Part shown: piece after piece, positions 1 to 8,521 of the stretch
Layout: each line of letters begins with the position of its first letter
How positions within the stretch are numbered: the first letter of the stretch is position 1
Assembly: GCA_022497145.1 (NCBI GenBank)
Contig: MU386100.1
Coordinates: 1 to 15,166, forward strand
Direction: 5' to 3'
Length of the DNA stretch: 15,166 nt
DNA from: Rostrohypoxylon terebratum
Taxonomy: Eukaryota; Ascomycota; Sordariomycetes; Xylariales; Hypoxylaceae
Made by a program: the position numbers and the translations under genes
The notes under the pieces: model-generated
What the model was told of the DNA's origin: nothing
What the model saw: the letters and a program-made list of their open reading frames with translations, nothing else
The model's database searches: none

Positions 1-1430
1 AACGCATTTTATCTTTAAATACGTTAAGATTAAATTAAGTTATTATTAATCGTAAACATTTAACCTATTAATCTTAACGTTTTTAAATTATTTCGTATTA
101 CTCCCGTTTAAATTTTAAACGTTCCGTTTATTAATTATTATAAACTCGCTTTAAAAATATAACTATCGCTTTTAATTTTAAATCTTTCGCATAAAACACT
201 TATTATTACCAAATAATCTTATTATCCTTTTTACATAATACATCTTATAACTTTTGAAATTTATTATCTCGGTAAAAAACAATAACGTCCCGTAATTTCT
301 ACACATTTAACGCTTTTTTTATAACGCGAATTACTTAAATTAAAAGGCAATATTAAATCGTTATACTTTTACATTAAATTTAATAACTTTAAAAGAAGTA
401 TTATTCGCTTGCTATTTTTACGTTTTCATTTTTTATTAAAACTTTTAATTTTTTTTATCTTAACTTTATATTATAATAAATTAATTCGTAATATATTTTT
501 TTCACACTTATCTAATACACTATTTAAAATAATATTTACGTTTACTTTTATAAGTAAAATAGTTAAGTATATAAATAAAAAATAAATCCTATTAAATTTT
601 TAACGATTTATTTAATAACGAAACTATAAAAAATATATTAATAATACTTAAAGAAAATAAAAATTAAGTTTAACTTAATAAGCTTTTTTATTCTTTTTAA
701 TCTTATATAATTAATTATATAAAAAGTTTTTTTTTACGTTTTTTAACATATTTAATTAAGTAAAAAAACGATATAATAACGTTTTCGCTACGATATATTA
801 TAATAAAAACTATTTTATTTATATATACCTCGTAATTCTTTTACAAGGCATACTTATTAATAATTAAAAAAAATTTACAATAAAAAATTTATTATTTACT
901 AATTTAATTTTGTTATAATTTTAATAACGAACTAATTTTAAACCTTATAATATTAAGTTAAAAATACTTTGCTAATAAAGTTTTTTAAAGTTAAATAACA
1001 GTTTAATCTTTATCAATAAACCTTAAAGATTTTTAATTATTACTTAAGGCATACTTAAATTAAATTAAAATTATAATTTAATTAACAGGGTTTTTTTTCG
1101 GTTAAAAAAAGCCATTAAACGGATTAACCTTAAAAATAAAATAAAATATTTTTATTTACGTTTAATAATATATATAATATATAATTCCCTATTAATTTCT
1201 TTTAATGTTAAATATAAAAGTTTATTTATTAAAGTTTAAGGCTTTTATTTTTTCAATTAATTAAATGGTTAATATTTTCTTAAATAAATTAATAACAATT
1301 TTAAAATTATAACGTAATATGTTTTTAAAATTTTATAGTTAAAAATAACGTAATAATATAATTTTAAAGTTAAAAAGTTTACGAAAATATAACCCGTAAA
1401 CACGTTAAAATTTATTTTATTAAAGTTATA
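1..1430 (-). repeat. Left arm of a large inverted repeat (RIPped element, copy A)
   Basis: Read on the - strand, this segment aligns almost end to end with 3100-4516 on the + strand; position 1 pairs with about 4516 and the end near 1430 with about 3100. Shared landmarks include AAAGATTTAAAATTAAAAGCG (shown here on the - strand, first base omitted in neither copy), AAACGTAAATAAAAATATTT and ATATTAACCATTTAATTAA-like blocks. Many mismatches are C/T or G/A, with a few indels, one of about 20 bp near 1400 and a larger one near 900. The copy continues past the window start. I cannot name the encoded protein; the stop codons lie where CAA or TGG codons could have been, so it was probably coding on the - strand. 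The element class is unresolved. Confidence 0.8.
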
Positions 1431-3099
1431 TTAATAGTGCATTTTAAGTTTAAGTTTTGTTATTAAATCTTTTTATTTTTATATTTAAATATCTATATAA
1501 AAGTAAACATTTAATCTTTAATTTTAATAAAGGTATAAATATATTTTTATATGTTTTACTTATTTCTTATAAGTATATTAATTATGAAAATTAATATTAA
1601 AATATATATATAATTATATATTATTTTTATATAAAATGTTAAGTTATAAAGTTATTTAAAATTTTATATAATATATAATTTTAAATAAAACCGTTTAATT
1701 ATATAATCATATAATTAAGTAATTTTATTAAACTATACGTTTATATATATTTTTAAGTTTATTAAACTTTAATTTTAAATTTAATAGTTTTAAAATGTTT
1801 TAATGTTTTAATAAATTTATAACGTTAATAAACTTGTTTATTATATTTTACTTAATAAAAACGTATTTTACTTATATATTATTATTTTTAATTTTTTAAT
1901 ATACGTAATAGTAGTCTTTTTTATGTATTATTTTTATTAATTAATAGCGGTATTTTTAGAGTATTTTTAATTATAATATTATTCGATAATAACGTGATTG
2001 AACCTTTAAATATTATATTTAATTTTATAAAGAAATTTTATATTTATATTACATTAATAACAACCGTAATTAACGCGATATATTCGGTTTTATTAAAACT
2101 TTACACTATTACGTTTTATAATTTTAATAATTATAAAACAAGTACGTTAACTATAAAATATACCACGTTTATTATAAATTCCTTTATAATTAAATCTTTA
2201 ATATAATTAATATCCTTTATTTTATATAATTTTCACTTATTATATATTATATATAAGTAATTCGAATATAAACTTTAATAATAAATTAATTATTTTAATT
2301 CGGTTCGTAAATATTACATTACTCGTTTAATTTTAATTCAATAATTATTACTTAAGTTATTTATAAATTTAACTTAAATTAAAAAAATGAAATTTATATT
2401 AAATTAAATTAAATATAAAAAAATTAACTTTTTTTATAAAAGATATATATTTATATATTTTACGTTTATTAACTCGTTTTTTTATTTTATAAATATATAG
2501 TTTTTTATACTTTATAGTTTAATAATATAATTACGTTTTTATTTTTATTAAACCTCTTATTTTTAAAAATCTTTATAATATATTATTCTTAATTAAACTT
2601 TATATTATTAATTAATAATAATCGTAATATTTTAACGTTTAAAAATTAATTTATATCTTTTAAATTAATTATTAACATATTGTTTTCAATATTTTTAATT
2701 AAAACTTATAATACGTTTAACTTTAATTTAAACAATAAAAAATTATTTATATATACAATAATAATTCTTTTTATTTTTTCGTTATAATAAACGATATTAT
2801 TAAATTATAAATACTTAAATTTTTATTTATATAATTTTTTTAACTTTTCTTTATTAAATAACCCCGGATTATTTTAATTTATATAATAGTTTTTGTTATA
2901 GTATATTATTATAACACTTTATATGTATATTAAAAACGGTATATAATCACATGTAATGTGGGGTTTAAAAAGTGGTGGTAATATTTTAAAAGTAGTATAT
3001 ATATATTATATTTAATTAAAGTTAGTTTAAAATTAGTTAATTTTATAAGGTTATTTTTTTATTTATATTATAATTGTAGATTTTTTTTTTACTTTTTTT
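1431..3099. other. AT-rich spacer between the inverted copies; no gene seen
   Basis: This is the loop of the large inverted repeat. It is nearly pure A/T, with long runs such as TATATATATAATTATATATT near 1604-1623. One low-complexity open frame of 70 codons (1994-2206) has a composition of Ile, Tyr, Asn, Thr and Phe dictated by AT-richness, with no recognisable domain; I do not call it a gene. If the two flanking copies are retroelements, their terminal non-coding parts (for example LTRs) should lie here, but I could not align the two halves of the spacer with each other. The only distinct patch is at about 2941-3000. Confidence 0.6.
2941..3000. other. Less-mutated G/TpG-rich patch with a small hairpin
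   Basis: This short stretch keeps several TpG dinucleotides and runs of G (GTGGGG, GTGGTGG) in surroundings where TpG is almost absent. It includes the inverted repeat CACAT-gta-ATGTG at 2948-2960. It lies about 100-150 bp outside the start of the right inverted-repeat arm. It may be the edge of a repeat unit, a spot that escaped RIP, or a late small insertion; the sequence does not decide. Confidence 0.35.
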
Positions 3100-4516
3100 A
3101 ACTTTAATATAATAAACATTATTACTTAATTAATAAACTTTCGTGTTTATTTTAAATATTTAATTAATCTTTAATAATATTAAAATTTTTTTAATTTATT
3201 TAAAAAAACATTAACCATTTAATTAAATAAAAATAAAAGCTTTAAACTTTAATAAGTAAACTTTTAAATTCAATATTAAAAGAAATTAATAAGAAATTAT
3301 ACATTATATATATTATGAAACGTAAATAAAAATATTTTATTTTAACTTTAAAGTTAACTTATTTAATAGCTCCTTTATTAATTAAAAAAAACCTCGTTAA
3401 TTAAGTTATAATTTTAATGGAATTTAAATATACTTTGAGTAATAATTAAAAATCTTTAAAGCTTATTAATAAAAACTAAATTATCGTTTAACTTTAAAAA
3501 GTTTTATTAATAAAGTATTTTTAACCCGGTATTATAAGATTTAAAATTAATCCGCTATTAAAGTTGTAATAAAAGTAAACTAATTTATAACCTCTTTTTT
3601 AATTAAATACTTAAATTAATAAATAATAAGTTTTTTACTATTATTTTCTTTTTAACTACTAATAAATATACCTTATAAAAGATTATAAGGCACATATAAA
3701 CAAAATAACTTTTATTATAACATGTCGTAGTAAAAACGCTATTATACCCTTTTTTTTATTTAATTAAATACGTTAAAAAGCGTAAAAAAACCTTCTTTAT
3801 ATAACTAACCGTATAAAATTAAAAGAAATAAAAAAACTTATTAAATTAAACTTAACCTTTATCTTTTTTAAATACTATTAATATATTTTTTATAATTTCA
3901 TTACTAAATAAATTATTAAAAACTTAATTAAACTCGCTTTTTATTTATACATTTAACTACTTGGTTTATAAAAGTAAATATAAATATTATTTTAAATAAC
4001 GTATTAAACAAATGTAAAAGAAAAATATACTATAAATTAATCCGTTACGATATACAGTTAAAACAAAAAAAACTAAAAACTTTAATAAACAATAAAAACG
4101 TAAAAATAATAAGCGAATAACGTTGTTTTTAAGGTTATTAAACTTACCGTAAAAGTAAAACGGTTTAATATTACTTTTTAACTTAAATAATTTATATTAT
4201 AAAAAGAAATGTTAAATATATAAAAATTACGAGACGTTACTTTTTTTATAAAAATAATAAATTTTAAAAACTATAAAATATATTACATAAAATATTAAAA
4301 TTATTCGGTAGTAATAAATATTTCACGTAAAAGATTTAAAATTAAAAGCGGTAATTACGTTTCTAAAATAAACCTATAAAGATTAAAAAGTAAAACATTT
4401 AAAATTCGAATAAAAACAATGTAAAATAATTTAAACACGTTAAAATTAATAAGTTAAACATTTATAATTAACGACGACTTAATTTAACTTTAACGTATTT
4501 AAAAATAAAACGCGTT
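3100..4516 (+). repeat. Right arm of the large inverted repeat (RIPped element, copy B)
   Basis: This is the + strand partner of 1-1430. The homology is visible by eye over about 1.4 kb, starting near AACTTTAATATAATAAA (3100-3116) and ending at AAAACGCGTT (about 4507-4516), where the partner reaches the window edge. The copy probably goes on to about 4734. In one reading frame of 4300-4516 the interruptions are TAA or TGA in positions compatible with former CAA or TGG codons, so this was likely coding on the + strand. The merged reading gives no protein I recognise. It could be the 5' part of the gypsy element whose reverse transcriptase lies at 6991-7319, since orientation and distance would suit a gag region, but that is an inference. 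Confidence 0.8.
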
Positions 4517-4734
4517 AAAAAAACATAGTTAAAAAAACAATAAAATTAAAAAGTTTCAAAACGTTATTATCCGTTTTATAAACGAAAACTTATAAAGTTA
4601 TATTATAAATTTAACCACGTTTAAAACGACGAACCGTTATAACGTTAAACAATAAAACCGTTTAATATTTATAAATAATAAACCTCCTTTTAAATTTTTT
4701 TTAATTTAAACATTAAGTTATACTATTAATGTTA
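4517..4734 (+). other. RIPped DNA, probable continuation of copy B
   Basis: Composition and A-rich bias match the preceding repeat arm, with many CpG remnants (for example around 4617-4650) and frequent TAA. The partner copy is outside the window, so homology cannot be tested here. The stretch ends abruptly where the unmutated island begins at about 4735. Confidence 0.5.
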
Positions 4735-4856
4735 CGGTCCAGCTGCGGGGTAACACATATAATACAGAATTGGGGAACAATGACCAGTTGGTCATTGGGA
4801 AGCTTTTAGCTTCATGGCGCAATTGGTTGTCCCCAGACCGATTGTAGCAATTAAAG
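4735..4856 (+). mobile_element. Unmutated structured island, possible short tRNA-related or other non-autonomous element
   Basis: This block of about 120 bp has ordinary base composition and abundant CpA and TpG (hand count 17 against 11 ApC+GpT in 4741-4840), so it escaped RIP or arrived afterwards. It is full of complementary segments. CGGTC (4735-4739) pairs with GACCG (4836-4840). GGGG (4747-4750 or 4772-4775) pairs with CCCC (4831-4834), with ACAA/TTGT extending the second option. Inside are TGACCA-gt-TGGTCA (4781-4794) and GAAGCT-ttt-AGCTTC (4799-4813), so a closed multi-branch fold is possible. TGGCGCAATTGG (4815-4826) fits the RNA polymerase III box A consensus of tRNA genes. No box B (GGTTCRANNCC) follows, so it is not a complete tRNA gene. 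No target-site duplication was found and the exact edges are uncertain. A SINE fragment, a miniature element, a structured RNA gene or a unique remnant are all possible. Confidence 0.45.
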
Positions 4857-6990
4857 AATAAATTATAAATAAACACTAATTATTTTTACAATAAATTAAA
4901 TAAAATTAATTATATTTTAAACTAAACCGGCAAAACAACCGTAAAAAACTTACTTTTTTCGTTTTAAATAAAAATAAAGTCTTAAATAAATTATACATAA
5001 TAAAAAATACTATTAAACACTTATATAAGTAATACAAAACTTAAATGCTTATAAAAAACACGAGATAAGTTTCGCGCTTTATGTATAAAACCTTTAAATT
5101 TACTTATCACTTTTAAATTAACTTTATAAAGCTTGTTAGATAAGTTAAACTAATAATTAACAACTATAAACATAAATTATTTAATAAATTACCGGTTTAA
5201 CTTAATAAAAAAACTATTAATAAATATTATAATAATAAAATAAGTTTTACCACATTTTATTAATACGTATAATAACACAACTACACTTGAAATAAAAATT
5301 TTATTTCGCATTACAGTTAAAAAATAAATAAGTTAACTGCGGGTATTTTAAATAAATCACAAGCTAATTAAACGCCCACCTTTAATATTAACTAAAAAAC
5401 AAATAATCACTATAAGATTTTAATTATAAAAACGGCATTTAATAAAAAAAAACTATATAAAGTTTTAATGTTTTTTTAAATAAATAATTCTTTATTTGTT
5501 ATAAAAAAATATATTAACCAAATATACCTTTTAAAAAAAATTCGAATAAACTATAAAATAACTACTTAAATGTTATCGTTACTTAAGTTTTAATTAATAA
5601 TAAAGGCTTAAAATTAAATATTAAAAAACTTAAGAAAATATTAAGAAAAAAACACTTTAAAAAAATTAAATTTTTATTTTAAAAAAGATATTATAACATG
5701 TATAACGGTTTCGATAAATTTATTAAATAAAATTTTTAATGGAAAACCTTTCTTATTACGTTATGAAGTAATAAAAAATAAATTAATTATAATAATAAAT
5801 ACTTTAAGTAATATAAAAGTAAATATATATCTTTTAATAAATAGTTTTTACATTATTAAAATAATAAAATATTTAAACATAAAAGTTTTTTTAAATTTAA
5901 ATTAACCGTTATATTTAAATTTAACGGAAAATAAACATAATTTATTAACGTGGTAATTTACGCACGGTTTTAAATTTAAAGTAAAAAATAAGAAATAGGA
6001 TATTATTAATGATTAATATAAAATATAAGTTAATTATTAGCAAAAGTTTTTTTAAACATTATAACGTACTAATAAATTATAAAAAAAAACCTAATTTTTT
6101 TACTTAATTAAAATTTACGGGGATAAACGATAAAAATCTTTATAAATAAAGTAAAAAACCTATTAAAACACTCAAATTATTAAAAAACCATTAATTAACG
6201 AGTAATGTTTATTAAAAAAAACGAAAAAAAAGCTAGTTAAAACGTTAATTAACATACGAAATTATGAAGTTAGACATAAAAAAAAGCTTAACCCCTTTTT
6301 AAAAAACGCTTATTTATCGAGAAAAGAAGCTTTACGTTATCAAAGTGTTTTAACTCATTTAAAACCTTTAATATATTAATAATAAATAACGTGGAAAGTA
6401 AATTATAAACTAAAATAAAAAAGCTTAAAAAATATTTAAATAAAAATAAAAAGTATATTAATAACCACATGTAAACTTATTAAACGAAAAAAATAAACTA
6501 ATAACTTTGATGTTAATATTTTAACCACTACGTAAAAATATTAACTATAATAGTAACTGTAATATAAAACTATGAAAAATATATATGATGTTAAATAAAC
6601 ACGAATGGAAAAAACTTTTATAAGTAAAAATTAAAATATAAATTAAAATTAATACCTTTAATAAAAAAACAATTAAAATATATAGAGCTTATACATTTTA
6701 AAAAAAACATTATTAATTAATATAAACATTAACCGTTAAACATTACATTTTTAAATATTATAAAGTTTTATTAAATAATATAAAAAAGTGGTAAACTAAA
6801 ATATAAACAAATAAACTTATACACTTTAAATAAACTTATCGTAAAAAAATATACGAAAGATTAATTACCGAATAATAATAACAAATTAAAAAGATTAACA
6901 TTAAAAATAATCTTAAAAAAATATTATAATCATTTAAACGTATTTAATAAAACGGTATTAAATGAGTTATCGTTGTATTATTTTAGGATA
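4857..6990 (+). other. RIPped relic DNA upstream of the gypsy reverse transcriptase
   Basis: This A-rich stretch has frequent TAA and TAG in every frame. It lies directly upstream of, and on the same strand as, the reverse-transcriptase wreck, so it should contain that element's gag and protease region. I could not recognise a zinc knuckle or the protease DSG/DTG motif, both of which RIP would easily erase. Slightly less eroded patches are at 5041-5110 and 5335-5375. The region 6270-6475 has relatively few stops on the + strand and yields Lys/Asn/Ile-rich protein; the 60-codon open frame on the - strand over the same place (6288-6470) is not convincing. Confidence 0.5.
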
Positions 6991-7319
6991 AATTATTATA
7001 TCGAATTAAAAGCGAACTTAAATAATTTAAAATATAATTTTTTATATAAAATGTTTTTTAAAAAATAAAGGTTTATTGTAAATACATTATAAAAAACTTA
7101 TTAAAAAATTTATTAAATTATTATTTACATTATAAGCAGCGCCGGTGTTATTCGTAAAAAAACCAACGGTGAATTACGATTTTACGTAAACTATAAAAAA
7201 TCAAACGCGTTTATAAAAAAAACCGCTACTTTTTCCTTTTTATTAAAAAAATATTAACGTAAATCGGAAAAAGGAAAATTTTCTTAAAAATTAATATCCG
7301 GTAAACGTTTTATAAAATA
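6991..7319 (+). pseudogene. Ty3/gypsy retrotransposon reverse transcriptase, RIPped fragment
   Basis: This is the N-terminal part of an RNA-directed DNA polymerase domain that would copy a gypsy-type LTR retrotransposon. Reading from about 7000: IELKAN (family D-H-x-I-E-L) and LYKM, then VIRKKTNGELRFYVNY (7147-7194; family V-x-K-K-x-G-x-L-R-x-C-V-D-Y), KSNAF (family R-x-L-N-A), and, after a one-base shift in an A-run near 7213-7220, NRYFFLFI (7221-7244; family N/D-R-Y-P-L-P-L-I). It ends with IGKRKIFLK then INIR-stop-TFYKI (7263-7319; family K-L-D-I-R-x-A-F). Where the family has the catalytic Asp of motif A, codon 7293-7295 reads AAT (Asn); the Asp of V-D-Y is also Asn. TAA stops stand at 7260-7262 and 7302-7304, the second where Gln (CAA) is expected. 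These changes are exactly C-to-T or G-to-A. The Y-x-D-D motif was not found, and recognisable homology fades before the island at 7462. It is non-functional. Confidence 0.85.
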
Positions 7320-7461
7320 TAAAGTTTATTAATATAAAATTATTTTTTTTAACTTTATAAATATTAATTAAGTGTAAATACATGTTACTACGTGTCGTAA
7401 CTTTATACACGTGCTATTTTATTTATTAATAATAATTAAAAACATTATTTATTATATTTAA
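7320..7461. other. RIPped DNA between the RT fragment and the LTR-like island
   Basis: The first 40 bases may still be reverse transcriptase: a stop plus Asn-Tyr fits the E-D that follows motif A in the family. After that no family pattern can be followed. The domain should extend another 300 bp or more, so it is either eroded beyond recognition or cut by a rearrangement. Confidence 0.45.
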
Positions 7462-7686
7462 TGAGAGACTACAATGGCTAGTTCACATGGCATGGCACTT
7501 CACATGCCATAGCAAGCGATGACGTCTTCTGATGACATCACAATGTGAGATAATGATTAGATAGCTGAGAGATCTCATAGATCTCATCTCGAGAGAGAAG
7601 ACCTTTTCGTCTTCTCTTCTCTCTCAAGAATCAATCATTCAATCCATCAAGAATCAATCCATAAGGTCTCCTAACAGCCGCCCTCG
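7462..7686 (+). mobile_element. Unmutated LTR-like or TRIM-like island
   Basis: The island has normal composition with abundant CpA and TpG (14 against 6 ApC+GpT in 7501-7560), sharply bounded by RIPped DNA. It starts TGAGAGACTAC (7462) and has a TG...CA outline ending CCTAACA at 7676, about 215 bp, followed by ten GC-rich bases to 7686. Inside are an inverted repeat ATGGCATG / CATGCCAT within 7487-7510 and two CRE/ATF-like half sites, TGACGTC and TGACATC (7520-7540). Next come GATCTCATA-type direct repeats (7570-7590) and a hairpin AGAGAAGAC-cttttc-GTCTTCTCT (about 7594-7618). A twofold CAAGAATCAATC repeat lies at 7625-7660. Known fungal LTRs often carry such promoter sites followed by a pyrimidine- and CAATC-rich tail. 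There is no coding potential and no clear tRNA primer site beginning TGG after 7676. No convincing target-site duplication is seen. It may be a solo LTR, a TRIM or the edge of a copia-type element. Confidence 0.5.
7594..7618. repeat. Hairpin inside the LTR-like island
   Basis: AGAGAAGAC and GTCTTCTCT are perfect 9-base complements separated by six bases (CTTTTC). The flanking GAGA and CTCTCTC tracts would extend the stem past a five-base bulge. In an LTR a structure here could form in the R/U5 RNA; this role is an inference. Confidence 0.6.
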
Positions 7687-8489
7687 TTTATAGTTTTTTA
7701 TTAACTACGTTAACTATTTATTTTAACATAAAGAAAAAGGTTTAATTCTTTTTATTATTAAAAAAGTTTTTTTTTAAATTAACTTAAATTTTATTATATT
7801 TTATAACTTTAAAAAAAACAACGTTAATGTGTTTTAACTTTAATTTATGTATAATTTAATATATTAACTTTATAAAAATAAAACGTTATTAAAGTTATTA
7901 CTTATCTTTTTAATAATAAATTGAAAGCAACTTATTTATTTTATAAATTAAATATAAAAAAACTTTATTTACTTTTTGAAAGATTAAAATTATAAGTTAA
8001 TAAAAAAATATATTACCGTTTTATAACTATTTTACTTATAAATTAAAAACGATAATATATTAAATTATAATTTCCCCACTTTTTTTACAATTAATTTACT
8101 ATTAAAAAACTATATAATAAAAGCTATATAACTTTATTACCATTTATCCGTTATAAAATTAAAGCCTTATAAGGGGGTAATAAAAATCCTTTTGATTTAA
8201 TTCGATTAAACTCGTATAATAAAGTACGAATTGTTTTCGAATCGATATCGGATTAAGTTGAAATCGAAATATATTAATATCCACTTTTTTAAGTATTTAA
8301 AGGGTTTTTATTTTAATTGCTATAAAGTTTGCTTTTTTTTTTAAGTATAAAAACTTAATAAAAAAGTTTTTAAAAAATGTAATATAATTATAATTAAAGT
8401 TTTATACCTTAAAATATTTACTTGTAATAATTTTATATAATTAAAGTATATAAATAATATACTTTTTAAATAATTAATCGAAATAAAAG
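7687..8489. other. RIPped relic DNA, no gene seen
   Basis: The stretch is T-rich at first and then mixed. I looked for continuation of the gypsy reverse transcriptase past the island and found none. The stretch 8155-8300 keeps more G and C, with runs of CpG-containing words such as TTCGAATCGATATCGG (about 8237-8252), and may be a conserved part of some element, but no motif is readable. Confidence 0.45.
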
Positions 8490-8521
8490 TTAATTAATTA
8501 ATTATTTATTTATTTATTTAT
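8489..8521. repeat. TTAA / TTTA microsatellite
   Basis: Simple tandem tetranucleotides: about three and a half TTAA units run straight into about five TTTA units. These are common in AT-rich DNA and have no inferred role. Confidence 0.8.

Noticed and set aside
1994..2206. 70-codon open frame on the + strand
   Set aside because: Its residues (Ile, Tyr, Asn, Phe, Thr, Lys) are those expected from AT-rich DNA. No domain or ribosome/start context is evident, and it sits in a non-coding spacer between RIPped copies.
4799..4856. A tRNA gene starting near AGCTTCATGGCGCAATTGG
   Set aside because: Box A fits and an acceptor-like start is present, but there is no anticodon arm, no TTCRANNC box and no matching acceptor strand downstream.
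6288..6470. 60-codon open frame on the - strand
   Set aside because: It is opposite the likely coding strand of the gypsy element. The Phe/Leu/Ile-rich sequence is the complement of Lys/Asn/Glu-rich RIPped DNA, not a membrane protein I can support.
7457..7691. Solo LTR with target-site duplication
   Set aside because: The five bases before 7462 (TTTAA) do not match those after 7676 (GCCGC). TTTA also follows 7686, but in DNA this AT-rich a four-base match is not evidence.
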